Assembly: GCA_905397405.1 (NCBI GenBank)
Contig: CAJPVJ010000225.1
Location: 1 to 31,408 of the forward strand
Reading direction: 5' to 3'
Source of the DNA: Oppiella nova
Lineage: Eukaryota; Arthropoda; Arachnida; Sarcoptiformes; Oppiidae
DNA: 31,408 nucleotides
Each line of letters begins with the position of its first letter. The stretch's first letter is position 1. This document shows positions 11,253 through 24,340 of this stretch, piece by piece. Below the pieces are notes generated by a model that was given only the letters and a program-made list of their open reading frames with translations, was not told the origin of the DNA and did no database searches. The position numbers were made by a program, and so were the translations under genes.

Positions 11253-13660
11253 GTGGGTGTATGGCATGGATAGGGAATTGTCTGTATATACAGAATGAAA
11301 ATCTGTTTAAAAATAATGTTAACCCAGAAAAATATTTTCACCGAGTTATATATTTACTGTAAACATAAAAATTAGATTTTAGAGTTTACCAAATTGTGTT
11401 TACCAAATATGTTGAATTCTGTAAATAGTTTCCTTTAATTAATTTATTATTTTTGAAATTCTTGTGGAAAGTACTATATACTAGTATGACTTCCTAAATC
11501 ATTATTTATTTCTATTTTTATAAGAATATATATTTTTCATTTCATTCACACGTTTCCAAAAATCATTACCATTGACTACAGTATACACTTATGTATTGGA
11601 TTTCATATATGATTCTGTAACAGAATTTCCAGAATATTTCTATTTATTCATTGCGAAAGCAATGGGTATTATATTTCTCCCAAAAACTTCTAAACAAAGC
11701 AAAATCTATTTTAATATAGATTTTTATTTCCGATTTATATATTCCATACGATTCTTATGTTTCAATAGTAATAACATTAAAATCTCATTCATAGACACAT
11801 AAGTGCCTGAAAGACAATACGTTTTTCTCGCAGAATATATACTTATATTGCAATTTGAGAGATAAGAATAAATTTCAAAATACAATTTACATCTAAATAA
11901 ATAACTGCTTTTATATATTTAACACCAACGTACTATCTAAACAAACTCACACATACAGAATATTCTCTCATAAATATTTTTCAAAAGTGGTGTATCGTCT
12001 AACCTAATATATAACAAATGAATTTAAACACACACTCAGAATATTCTGTAAGAATTGAATTCTTTAAGAATAAGCTGTCATTTCTATTATTGTATTCTTT
12101 AGGCTCAACAACAAAAATAAACTTTAAATTTAATTCAAATATTATATACACAGGAATTGTTTGAGGAATATATCTGTTTGAAATGTTCAAAACTATCACA
12201 TAACATTGCTTACCATGGCTATTCAATACAGTTGCTGTCGTATGAAAGTAGAGTTCATCTAATGGTTTTGTATATTTCCAGCAGACATACATAGAGTGGA
12301 AAAATAAATAACACATAAAAAAGTGTTGCGAAAAAATTCTGCCAAAAAGGAGATAAGAATTTAATCAAAAGCATAATAATGTTTGCGATCTCTTTCACGA
12401 CACAAAAAACACTGAAAAAACTTAAAAATTGAAAAAAAATCTCATAAAAAGCTCGTGAATAGTGTAAATAATAATAATACAGAAATTCCCTAAATTTGAT
12501 TATAAAAAATTACAGAATATTCTCAAGTATTACATAACAATAAAAATTTATATATATTTCTCGTGTAATGCATTTCTATATAAGAATATTCTTTAGTACT
12601 CGTATTATACACATAATTGATGAGCAAATTTCTTAGCTAATGAAAATGACCCTCATTATAATTACAATGAATAATGATTAGACAAGCGGTAATGTATAGA
12701 TTTAGTATTCTTAACGATATATTTATCTATATTTAGAAATTGTTTTCATGTTTTGTTTTTGCAATCATTATAAATATAAAAACAATTTTCTAAATTAAAC
12801 ATCAGTGTACTTAACTAGGCACTAAACACTAGCTTAAATTATAAAATTAGACTTTTATTGATCGTAGAAAATGTACGGTTAAATGGGAAAATTTTGTCCT
12901 CAAAATGATCAAGGGAATTCATTGGTACAGAATTTAGCACTCATTTCCTGATTTTGCTTAAAGTACTGTTCCGTTTTACGGTATTCTCACTAATTCTCTC
13001 TCTCTCAATCAGTGCTCTCTCTGTACTGTAGTATAGGTTTATTTTGACAGATTTGGCTCCAAAACAATGACACAAAATATATATTCAATTCTGTTTATCA
13101 GGAATGCTATAAATCAGTGAGAATTGGGAATAAATATTATGGCAGATAAACATAAATTTATTCTGGCTACAATGGATAATGTTGGTGTTATAAACTGTAA
13201 CAAAAATGGGTTTGTAAAAATAGTTGACTTAAATTATCAATTAGAGAATTTAATTTTGGTCATCAATAGGAATTAGATCGTTAAATATAATTATTGTATA
13301 ACCACCTACTTATAAATATCTTGTATTTTTAATTTACCCCGTAAATATTGGCTATACTAATTAACCAAATTTTTTTTATGAATTATAATATATAATGTTA
13401 ATAAAATATAAAAATTTTGACACAACGTCTTCCAGTATATAAATCTTAAAATAAACAATAAGCCAAAATATTTTAATATTTTTAATTTACAGTCTTATTA
13501 AGAAATTTAATTAATATAAAAACATTATAGCATTTATAAAATTACAGATAAACACAAACGTGTAATGACTGACAATAACATTATTTGACTATCAATTTCA
13601 GTGCCAATTATATCCATATAAACGTATTTCATAATAGCATTGTCCGTAATAAAAGCCAAA

Positions 13661-13930
13661 TCATACAATGAGTGGGAATTTGTTTGGGTTATTACCCTTT
13701 CGGTCCCCAACTGACCCCTACACCCGGGGTATCACTACTATATTACAGCGTAAAAGGCAACATAAGTCTAACGACAAAAAACACAAATATAATACAAGTA
13801 ACACACAAAAAATAACTAAAACCCTTTGCCCATCGATTAAACAACTCATTGTATACTAACATTATATTCAACTAAAAGCAATCTTAAGTACTGGCTATTA
13901 GTCTCTCTCTCTCTCTCTCTCTCTTTCTCT

Positions 13931-13974
<44 letters not shown>

Positions 13975-15038
13975 GAAAGAAATTTATGTCTAAAACTATT
14001 ACTAGTATTATATTAAAGAAGTTTTTTGATCGGAATTGAATGAAATGTAAAACTCATTTAAATTTCTCTCGACTCCTTTTCCCATCCCATTCCCCGTTAT
14101 TTATTCAGTACTGATATATACGGCACTAAATTGCATTAAAATGTCTTTTCCAGTGATTGAAAGACAATATAATAATATAAGAGTCAGAAAAAAGTTTTTT
14201 ATTTTTTTAAATTTTAAGTTTAATATAAGTTTTTCGCAGAATATTCTGAGCAATATATACGGGAATTGATGCCTTTTATTACATTGACTTTTATGGTGAT
14301 AGACATTGATATTCAGAGTTTTGGGAATAAATTTCAATTTAAATATATATTTATCCGTTATATAAGACAAGTGACTAAACAAATATAATATATTTTTACT
14401 GCAATATAATACACATTTCAGTTGAAAATTATGTTTTGTGTGAATTACCGATCGTTTTGTTTTGCGTCGGATTTGACTTTTAAATTTTGTGATAGATGAA
14501 TCTTATTTTAAATTATTGTCCAAATGTAATTTATACCCAATTTTACTTTTTTAGTTTGTAATTCTAAACAAGACATAATTATATTGATTATAAAATAAAA
14601 TAATGTATTAGTAAACAAAGAACAGTAAATTTAATTTTTTAAAAATAATTGAATTATACTTTTAATTAATTACAATGCCCTGGAATAGACCTTAACGTCG
14701 TTTTTATTACTATACTTTGTATTTCCAATTAGAAATTAAGTCAAATATTTGATATTTGTTAATTATTATATATTTTTCTGTAAAAAATAATATATTTAAA
14801 AGTTTAAAATACCTTTCATTAAAAGCTGTAAATATAAATTAGTAAAAAATGCTGTTTAACAAGTAAGTATATTATAAGTTGAAAACTATTTTTAAAATCA
14901 ATGTTATTAATTAGACTGTAATTCTAAATAAATTTATTTGAATACACTTTTTAAAATCAAAATCACCTATAAGTGGGTTAAAAGTAAAAGAAAGTTAATT
15001 TCTAATTTTAAATTCATTTCAATTAAGAATATTCTGTG
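13661..15038. other. Non-coding stretch with GC-rich patch and CT tract
   Basis: It includes a short GC-rich patch at about 13690-13732 (containing CACCCGGGGTATCAC), the CT tract at 13902-13971, and palindromes at 14238 and 15026. I find no exon. Confidence 0.5.
13902..13971. repeat. Interrupted (CT)n tract
   Basis: About 70 bp of CT with three TTTCTC-type interruptions in the middle. Confidence 0.96.
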
Positions 15039-15511
15039 CCTTTAGTTTGAGTCTAAACTCACGACTAATTTGATTAACTTTTCTCCGCTGTTTTCGTCGA
15101 TCTATCACTGGATGTGACACTTAAACTACTGGTGCTCTCACTCCGTCTCTCTCTTAACTAAACATTTAGGAGTAAACAGTGTTTGTGCACAAAATACCAG
15201 TCCTTTTAGGCGCTGACACCCCTTCCCCCACTCGATCCCTATATCTCAGAAAACTTTATTACAATTTTTCGTTAAGATATTTAAGTTGTGTTTCGCTATT
15301 GAAAGACATGTTTAGAAAAATAAATTCAAAACCTATACTACAGTACAGAGAGAGCACTGATTAAGAGCTGACTTTCCATCTCAATGGAAATGTTTTGACA
15401 ATTTTGATGGAAAACACCGGAAAGACATTTGAAAATATTTTTTGGGGAATAAACTAAAAGTGAATATCAATTTATTTGTGAAGCAATTCTGGTCTCAAAA
15501 CCCGATTCTGT
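15039..15511 (+). repeat. Direct repeat, copy 1 (473 bp)
   Basis: It starts CCTTTAGTTTGAG, ends CCCGATTCTGT, and is repeated at 15641-16115. I count eight substitutions and two one-base length differences, so identity is about 98 percent, an amount that would suit two alleles. The unit contains TACTGGTGCTCT (15128-15139) and TACCAGTCCT (15195-15204), both relatives of motifs scattered elsewhere. A real tandem duplication is possible. Both alleles of one locus written in series is the alternative I favour, because of what follows each copy. Confidence 0.95.
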
Positions 15512-15512
15512 T

Positions 15513-15639
15513 TTAAAAACAATTCTTTGATTCAATTCTTCGAGTCTTTGATTCTATTATTCCTTATATTCTTCACTATTCTTATGACACAGACATCAGA
15601 GTTAACACAAAAATCTCGTTTACTTTGACTTTATTTTTT
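15513..15639. repeat. 127-nt block, parallel complement of 16117-16243
   Basis: Base by base, reading both in the same direction, this block is the complement (A to T, C to G, no reversal) of 16117-16243 over all 127 positions that I checked. For instance TTCTTCACTATTCTTATGAC here faces AAGAAGTGATAAGAATACTG there. The match ends exactly at these limits (15512 and 15640 break it). A single A at 15640 separates the block from repeat copy 2. It starts directly after a T/C difference between the two repeat copies (15512 against 16116), where a bubble in a k=127 assembly graph would close. Confidence 0.95.
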
Positions 15640-15640
15640 A

Positions 15641-16115
15641 CCTTTAGTTTGAGTCTAAACTCACGACTAATTTGATTAACTTTTCTCCGCTGTTTTCGTC
15701 GATCTATCACTGGATGTGACACTTAAACTACTGGTGCTCTCACTCCGTCTCTCTCTTAACTAAACATTTAGGAGTAAACAGTGTTTGTGCACAAAATACC
15801 AGTCCTTTTAGGCGCTGACACCCCTTTCCCCCCACTCGACCCCTGTATCTCAGAAAACTTTATTACAATTTTTCGTTAAGATATTTAAGTTGTGTTTCGC
15901 TATTGAAAGACATGTTTAGAAAAATAAATTCAAAACCTATACTACAGTACAGACAGAGCACTGATTAAGAGCTGCCTTTCCATCTCAATGGGAATGTTTT
16001 GACAATTTTGATGGAAAACACCGGAAAGACATTTGAAAATATTTTTCGGGAAATAAACTAAAAGTGAATATCAATTCATTTGTGAAGCAATTCTGGTCTC
16101 AAAACCCGATTCTGT
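15641..16115 (+). repeat. Direct repeat, copy 2 (475 bp)
   Basis: Second copy of 15039-15511, offset by 602 bp at its start. The two extra bases lie in the T and C runs near 15825-15832. It is followed by C at 16116 and then by the block 16117-16243, which continues without a break into downstream sequence, so this copy is probably in native context. Confidence 0.95.
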
Positions 16116-16116
16116 C

Positions 16117-16243
16117 AATTTTTGTTAAGAAACTAAGTTAAGAAGCTCAGAAACTAAGATAATAAGGAATATAAGAAGTGATAAGAATACTGTGTCTGTA
16201 GTCTCAATTGTGTTTTTAGAGCAAATGAAACTGAAATAAAAAA
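16117..16243. repeat. 127-nt block complementary (not reversed) to 15513-15639
   Basis: Partner of the parallel-complement pair. This member is probably the genuine one because it flows into downstream sequence, whereas the other is bounded by a single-base joint. Confidence 0.93.
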
Positions 16244-18197
16244 GATTCGTTAGTTTAGTTTCACTATTGCTTACAACCGCTCGTCGATCGACAGTTCCTC
16301 TCAATCCCTGTGCTCTCAATCTTCTATCCACTCATTCCCTGACTCTGTCTCTCCATCACTGACTCCCTGTCCGCACAAATATCTCGACAATATATACAGT
16401 CCTCTGACTCTTAATAAACTCAATACAAGACAACAGTATTTGTATTGAACTGAAAGATACACAACAAAAATGATGAGACGAACAGAAAAATTTTTATCCG
16501 AAAAAACAGGTGAAAAGGCTAGTTTGTCAAATACGAAAATTACGTTAAATAAATTACAGTGCTTGACATGCAGTTTTAGATATAAATAAAATGATATATA
16601 AGTTAGTTTGTTGTATTTAGTTATGGCGTGAAACATAATGTTTAATTAAAAACCAAAACCTATAAATAAATTGCAAATTACTTATAGCTGTACATTAAAT
16701 ATATATATACTGTATAATCAAATCTATTATTACATATGATTTCATATCTAATTATATCATTATTAGTATTATATTTATAATAACTATACATTCGTGTCTT
16801 ACAACACAATATAAAAAACTCTAACAGAATATTCTGTAGTATATTCTGTGATATGTTTTTTATGCCATACATTCTCATCCATTCATTACATTACTTTCCG
16901 TGTGTTTTGTATTGTGAGAGATAAGTCTATTTCAGGAAATAATCTGTTTTTTCTTCTCTCCCTTTCCTCCCTATCCTCTCTCACTTCATAACATAGGGTT
17001 TGTATGACTGAACAGACACTCAGTCTTTCATTACACGTTGTTTTGTCCGACACTTAAATCATATGTTATTTTAGGTCCACTTTTTGTGGACGGGTAGGCT
17101 ATGAATGGCTGCCCACACGAGTACTACAACTCTATTCAATAGAAAACATTCATTTATTATGATGTTATTCAATAGCCATATGCCAAAGCTTTATAAGCAC
17201 AAAAAACAACAAATTTTAAAAATCTTAAATAAAATAAAATTTTAATCATAATAACTATTAGCAAGGGAATCTCATTAATCTTAGCTTTATTATCGTAATA
17301 ATAAAGTTTTATTATGTCTCAAGAATTGAGGTATATTTTGACGGTATATTTATACATAATGTCTGGTTTTATAATAATAAAAGATTTTTTAGATTACATT
17401 TTGTTATTTTTCTCAAATAATATTTTGAATTCATTTATAAGTTATAAAAGATTTTTTGCTGAAGTAATTTAACAAAATGTACATTTTTTGAGCATATTAT
17501 AATATATATTTGAGGTTATAGACAAATGTATTATAAACGACATAAAATTTTAATAGACATAAAAGAGTCAATACCCGAAATTTATATACTTTACCGAAAA
17601 TACCGTTTTTAGCTCACTTTAAACTAATAAAACAATTTTTGATAAAAAGTTTATATACATAAACATTTCTGTTACAAAATACTTTAGCTCTTGAATAAAA
17701 TTCAGCGATAATTTCTACCATTTAAAAACATTTAGCTTTCAATTAAACTTCAAATTGATTTCGCGATTTGTTTGAACACATAATTAGTCTGTCCTTTCAT
17801 TTATAGAGGTTTATGTCGTTTCCCCATAATATTAAACAGTAGTCATCCCTTTCCCCCCATCAATACTTATATAAAGTTTTCTGGTTTTGCTTTTTCAGAT
17901 TAAGTGTCTTATTATGTCTTTATATACACCAGAAAAGTGTGTATCGATTGCAATGATTGCCATCAGTTTTACGTCTGTTTTTACTCTTCATTTAATCGTA
18001 TAATAAAGTAATCATTATTTACGACAATTAACTCACCAATTGATTCAATGCCTGGTAAGAAGCCTTTCCCTACCAGTGCTCTGCCAGATATATATCTCGA
18101 TAACTAATTTGAAAAGTCATTTCACTTAATGATTGTATCAGATCTTCAACGATCAGTGAACACACAGAATGACTTAATTTTGTGTTTATTTATTCAC

Positions 18198-18286
18198 AGA
18201 ATATTCTGTGAGTGTTTTGTCCGCTATTTGTGAGTTATATTAATAGAATATTCCGATATTAATAGACATTTCGCAGAGAATATTCT
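18198..18286. promoter_or_regulatory. Dense cluster of three palindromes
   Basis: CACAGAATATTCTGTG (18195-18210), AGAATATTCC (18245-18254) and AGAATATTCTGT (18277-18288) lie within 95 bp, at spacings of 47 and 32 bp. Confidence 0.6.
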
Positions 18287-19037
18287 GTCAAACAATTCAT
18301 TTGTGAAATAAAATGTAAAATATTTATATTTCGTTAATGAAATAATCGATTGGAAAACTAGAAAATGTACTTTTTCTACCATAATAAGTACATTTTAAGC
18401 TATAAATGCAAATACATGTTGCAAAAATATATGCTAGTGTAGTGTATTCATTGCATTGTGTATTATTTAAAAAAGTAAAAATACATTTCAAAAATATTTA
18501 GAGCATAAAAATATTGTGAATAATAATTAAAAATAATTTTCTTTCGCATTTTCCTATTTCCATATATAATACATACATAAGAATTATATATAATATATAT
18601 TTTAAGGGAAAATATTTTTTAAAAGCAATAAATCATTTTTCACAGTAAGACGGGTAGGGGGAAAGGCATCCGAAAAATCGATTTAATACCAGTGTATGTA
18701 TAAAAAAATATATTTTCATACAACGACTGTTCATAACAAAAAAATTTGCGCTCAATATTTCAATCAAACTTTTCACTCAAATGGCGAATACATTGTAATA
18801 ACAAATTTAGCAGAAAATCCTCTCATTTAATACTTATTTAGATATAACGGGAGAACAGAATATTCTGTACTTTTTTCTCATACGATTCACTAGTACTTAG
18901 AGTGCCAGTGAAAGCTATCTTAAGCTGCCATTACCTCCCAGTCCCCAGTCTTGCGTCACAAATACCCTACCTATCGCTATGTATGCCTAACACAAACACA
19001 CATTAATAGTAGAGTATATCTCCCTTTCCCCTCACTT

Positions 19038-19054
19038 TCTCTCTCTCTCTCTCT
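19038..19054. repeat. Short (CT)n tract
   Basis: CT run following TCCCTTTCCCCTCAC, a variant of the recurrent CCCTTTCCCC motif. Confidence 0.9.
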
Positions 19055-19229
19055 GAAGGCATAAACATTTTTGCTTAAAAGAGTCACTCATTCTGTGACT
19101 GCAATCTAATCATCGATTTATTTCCACTTTTTCTTTTGATACTAACATTCTTAACGTGTAATCACCGAAAAACGCACATCGCTTTTGATGGTAAGGGAGA
19201 GCACCGGTACTTTAGCTATCAATGCTATG

Positions 19230-19323
19230 CTCTCTCTCTCTCTCTCTCTCAGTCTCTCTTTTACTCTTTCAGTCTCTCTTTTACTCTCTAAGTCTATCTC
19301 TCTTTTTCTCTCCCACTCTCTCT
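19230..19323. repeat. CT-rich imperfect repeat
   Basis: A pure CT tract (19230-19250) is followed by a partly periodic stretch in which AGTCTCTCTTTTACTCT is repeated. Confidence 0.9.
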
Positions 19324-19394
19324 TAACGCTCATTACTATTGCATTACGATTGTAGATGTGATTCAAATCTCTGGGTCTCATCTCCCAATTAGTC

Positions 19395-19395
<1 letters not shown>

Positions 19396-19433
<38 letters not shown>
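19396..19433. repeat. (CT)n microsatellite
   Basis: About 19 uninterrupted CT units. Confidence 0.97.
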
Positions 19434-19436
<3 letters not shown>

Positions 19437-20030
19437 CGTGTTCACTCAGTCACTCACTGACTATTTATCCCTCAAATGACACTCACTTTGGCATACATTG
19501 CCATACATTTTCGGCACTCAATTATAGTGAACTCACTTTTTGACGGAGATTTTTGTCGGCGAAAAAAACGCGAAATTGCTTTTCACTCTCCCTTTCCAAT
19601 CAATTAATTTTAAACACATTTTCGGGGATATATTTTACATAATAATTGAGCTCGCTAATGGAAAGCATTTTTAATAATGTAAAACTATATCCTAGTTTTT
19701 AATTAAACTTATTACACCATAAATCTAATCATAACTAATGTATTAACCAAATGGGTTAGATTTATTACAAGTTTTTTGTGTTTCACAAAGACTTAGCATT
19801 TTTAGTGACAAGTTATAGCACAAAAATTCACAAATATTTTGAGATAACTAAATAAAATCTCTCGCAAACCTATGGGTACTTCAAAATAGGTTTTGTCATT
19901 ATTTATATACAGATATACAGAGCGAGTGCTAAAACACTCCATTATATTATATACACTACTCTTGTCCTCAAAGCATATGTTTGTGAATAAATGTATTGAA
20001 TGGATAAGAGTCGTGAGTGTTTGAGTGTAT

Positions 20031-20051
20031 TGAGAGAGAGAGAGAGAGAGA
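20031..20051. repeat. (GA)n microsatellite
   Basis: GA tract between GTGTAT and CGGAAAAA. Confidence 0.94.
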
Positions 20052-21069
20052 CGGAAAAAAGTGTCAAAACATTTCTCTTATTCTTATCGCCAGAATGTAT
20101 CGCAAAGAATAAGAAAAACTCTTGTATTTAAAGAGATGTGAGAAAAAACTCAATATATTTATACTTGAGATGATATGCGACGGGGACTGAGAGAGAAGTC
20201 TAGATTTGCCAAATAAATCTTCAAAATATTATATATGCTATTTTTTCTGTTATCACTCGACTTATGCACATCCCTGTCCATTTTGTATGTGTTGTTATTT
20301 TGGGCACTAGTGTTAAAATATTTTGTTTGATATCAATATATAAATCATAAAAATCACAGAATATTCTTATATACAAGAATGAATTTTAACTTATAATATA
20401 TAAAATTTATTTATCTATTTATAGTCTATAAGTTACAGACATTGTTTTACTGTATTTGAAAATATTTTTTTCATTATTTATTTTGTTAGCAATGTATATA
20501 ACAATTGTTAAGAATATTCTGTCATTCAATATATTTATGTCTATCATATGTGATAGAAAATTATTTCTTAAGGATATAAATGCTTTTAAGAGAGAGAATA
20601 GAAAATCTTTATACAATATAACAGAAAAATAAACATTTGATTTGCGAAATAAGAGTTTTAAATTACAAAATAAAATATGCTTAAATCCCATGAATTCTTA
20701 TACTAGTATAATGTCAAGAAAAATATAAATTTTCAATTATATAATATATTTAAGATATTCATTTCACTTATGCATACATTATATTCCGTAACTTTAAATC
20801 AAATAATACTTTTCAAAAATATATTTCAAGTTTTGAAATAATTTAACATTTACTTCAGGAATACAGTGAATAACTTATACCATCTTTATATACAATACAA
20901 GAAGACCTTCTTTTGGCGGAAATATAATAATAACCCAAAAGACTAAATGCAAAGAATTTCCTTAGTTTTCCAGAAAGTCAGTGAATATGTGATCAGAATT
21001 TCTAATGTTATTCCCAATTGTGTCGAGACTTTTGGTCTCGAATTTCTATCTTAAATATAAATATCAAAT

Positions 21070-21074
<5 letters not shown>

Positions 21075-21112
<38 letters not shown>
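21075..21112. repeat. (CT)n microsatellite
   Basis: About 19 uninterrupted CT units. Confidence 0.97.
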
Positions 21113-21114
<2 letters not shown>

Positions 21115-21951
21115 CTCACACTTATCTCATATTAAAGAGAGAGAAAAAAGTAACGAAAATAATACACACATAAGAATAACACATAGAATTACATTCACAC
21201 ACTGTCTGTGATATAAACCTACCAGTGCTCTATGGAATCCAATATATTGCCCGCCGCGGTTCGCCCACATATTGCGAGCCCATACACATAGACACCTACC
21301 GTTTCCCAAGAACCACAATATAATACAAGGGATTATTATATGAATATAAAGTGTATTCACAGCTTATTATTGGATTAGACTAATAGTCGGTATGAATGAG
21401 AAATATAGTAATTCTCGCTGTGACTACAAAACGTGAATTGCTTTCACTCACAGAATATTCTGTATTATTCTTAATATATTTATTATATTACATTAAAGTA
21501 CTCTATAATATCAATTATAATTTATATTAAATTATAAATCTAAACGGGAAGCAAAAAGTAGTAATCTAGATAGAGGTTGTTAAATAAAAATAATTAATAT
21601 GATCCAATTATATTCGGTGCTTATTAAATTAAAAACGTGTTCAGGAATATGATTTATGTGCCATATTAAAATAAATGTATAATTAACACAATTGTGCCAT
21701 TAATTCACGGCATAATGATTGACACTATGGCAGAGTGTAAATTAAATCACACATCTAAAAAATATTCAAAATGCAAAACATATTAAAATACATTAAAATA
21801 CTGAATACATTACGCATTATAAGAGTGAGTATTAAGTCATAATTGGGTGCAAGAGTTAACACTAACTTCGTGTATAAACTCAACACTCAATTCACTCGCT
21901 ATTATATGTTTGAAGAATCGCATGAATATATATATATACAGAATATTCTGT

Positions 21952-21977
21952 TCTCTCTCTCTCTCTCTCTCTCTCTC
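21952..21977. repeat. (CT)n tract abutting palindrome
   Basis: The tract begins directly after the perfect ACAGAATATTCTGT at 21938-21951, the same arrangement as at 11099-11175. Confidence 0.95.
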
Positions 21978-23860
21978 GTATTTCTCAACAATCTATTCAA
22001 AAGGGATATTCACTTCATTTAACGTCGAGATCGCACTTCACTCCTAACATACAGTTCCGCACTATTTATAGCCTCCGAAACACAACTCATTATTCCTATA
22101 CTTCTCGTTCAGACATTCAAACATAACATTCATTTTAATAGTAAAATAACAATAAATTAAGTGCTCGAGAGAAATAATTTATATACATTTTCCTCGGAAA
22201 ATATTTATTATATATAATCTGAGAATTTTGCGGAAATTTTTTTCATAATAACAAGAAATGTTATTCAGATTAATAGCAATCATAATAATAATGAGTTGAA
22301 TAGTGTATGAAATTAATGTTCCGTATATTGAATAGAAATGTCTGCAAATTTTTTACGTATACTTATTTATATGTAACAAATTAATTTGCACAGATACTTA
22401 CAAGTTTTAATTTTTTAAATATATTAATATTAAAATTCAAATATCTAAAAATTATTTTGAAGGCGATCCTGTGGTATCCCAATATTAAAATTTTTGAATG
22501 CACATTATACTTTTATTATTTATATTTTAAATTTACTGTTTGAACCTTTTTATCATAAAATAACTTACTTAAATGTACAGTATTAAAATGTAACTTGGTA
22601 TAAATAATATTAATAATATTAACCATATATTGTAATACGACAAAATAAAAACTATTTTTATAATCACACTTAAAAATTGATGTTGAATCCAATGAATCAT
22701 TATTAAAATGTTTTAAATGTATATTAAATTATTTACTAAATTTATAAAAGGTATACAGTTTGAAATATGTGCAATAGTTTATTTAAAATATATCATAATT
22801 ATAATACCAATTCTTAAAACCAATATTTCCAATAAAATATACCAAGACAAAAAAAATTACTTTTATAATAAAATCTTTTTATCGCATTAACCAGAAACAC
22901 ATAAATAATAGACTAATACATCAATCAATATACACACTCTGGAGTGAAATAAAATTTAATCTAAAAAATCAGAAAAATATATTACAATAAACCAAACGCT
23001 ATTATATTATATATTTAGCCTCAACACCCCTGGGACCACCCGGTAATCGGGGCCACAAAATTCATAAACAAAAAATTTAATTCAATACTCGACCGAAAAT
23101 ATATATACAATTCAATACATAAACGCAATGAGAATTCTTTTGACACTTTTATGGCATTGATTTACACATTGAATTGAAAGCCTATTCCCTAAATGGGAAT
23201 GAATTTTATTATTATTATTCCTTATTATTATTTTTTTCAACTGTATTTTCAATGAAATTCTTATATGAAATTCATTGTACTCTATGTATGAATGCATGAG
23301 ACTGTCGGAGGGTGTAGTGTGTTGTATATGTTAGGCGAACGTGTGATATATAAAAATGCATTTCCCTTTGTGTGTGTGTCTGTCCACTATGTGTCCTAAA
23401 TATAAACGATTGCTAACTGGGTGACAGGGTATGGCCAGGATCATACTAGAAATAATATATATTTTAAATATATTCTAATACAATTAGCTAGAAATTATTA
23501 TAAAACCTTATTTGAATTACAAGAATATTCCGGTTTTTAGTATAAATGAATATTTTATTAAATAGATAAAACAACTAAGATTGATCTAGTTGACATGGTG
23601 ACCCCATATATTGGCGATGTTATAGCAATCATAATAGTAGTGGAGAATCACTGCTAAAAACATATACACAAAAAGAGATTATATTTATATATATATGACG
23701 GCGGAGTACGAAGTGATGAGAGTTTGTGTCATAAATGCCATCAAAAAGATATGAGAAATAAGTTTTTATTCTTCTCTCGGCTTTTGGTTTAGGTTTTCAT
23801 AACATAACACTCTTTGGAGTCAAACGTCAGGAGCTTTTGGATGGTTCAGAGCTCTCCGAC

Positions 23861-23897
<37 letters not shown>

Positions 23898-23898
23898 C
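23861..23898. repeat. (GA)n microsatellite with one AAA interruption
   Basis: GA tract broken once by an extra A near 23876. Confidence 0.95.
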
Positions 23899-24223
23899 TT
23901 AAGGCACACAGAAACACATTATATTTATCACAGCATTTAATAAGGATTTATTGATATCAATAGTCGCCTTATTATAAGACATTATAATATAAGTTATATA
24001 TTATATAATAAGTAAAGAGATGTTAAGGAATTGTTTAGACGTTTTTATCTATGAGAATAGCCGGTGCGACCTAACTGTGCGATTGGTACGACTATTGTAT
24101 GGCATATGGAATTATTTAGAGTTATATTCAATAAATTAGATTAACTTGTTAATTGACATAAAAAGCCTCGATATTTATGGGAATTATTGCCAGAGTTTGC
24201 TAAATACCAGATATAGTACACAA

Positions 24224-24340
24224 AGAATATTCTTTTGTATTGTCAACAGAATATTCTTTATATGAAACACACAGAGAATATATATACAGTGTATAAGACA
24301 TATACAGAAAATATTCTGTATATAAGACACACACAGAATA
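24224..24340. promoter_or_regulatory. Array of palindromes and near-palindromes
   Basis: Two intact cores (24224-24233 and 24248-24257) are followed by degenerate relatives: AGAGAATATATA, ACAGAAAATATTCTGT at about 24304-24319, and CACAGAATAATTCAG. TATAAGACA recurs between them. This looks like a local array in which the motif has multiplied and decayed. Confidence 0.5.

Larger units (their letters stand above)
3331..13660. other. Long AT-rich intergenic or intronic region
   Basis: About 10 kb without a convincing exon. Open frames are short, low in complexity or driven by GA/CT repeats. It holds 23 of the roughly 44 GAATATTC palindromes (from 3352 to 12583) and most of the (GA)n/(CT)n tracts. 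Scattered GC-richer patches occur near 8460-8500, 8700-8790, 9370-9500 and 10890-10960 but have no recognisable coding content. Confidence 0.6.

Noticed and set aside
13690-13732. GC-rich patch as an exon
   Set aside because: It is too short, with no splice pair or domain.
19151-19543. Glutamate-arginine rich frame on the minus strand and its partner on the plus strand
   Set aside because: An artefact of CT-rich repeats at 19230-19433.
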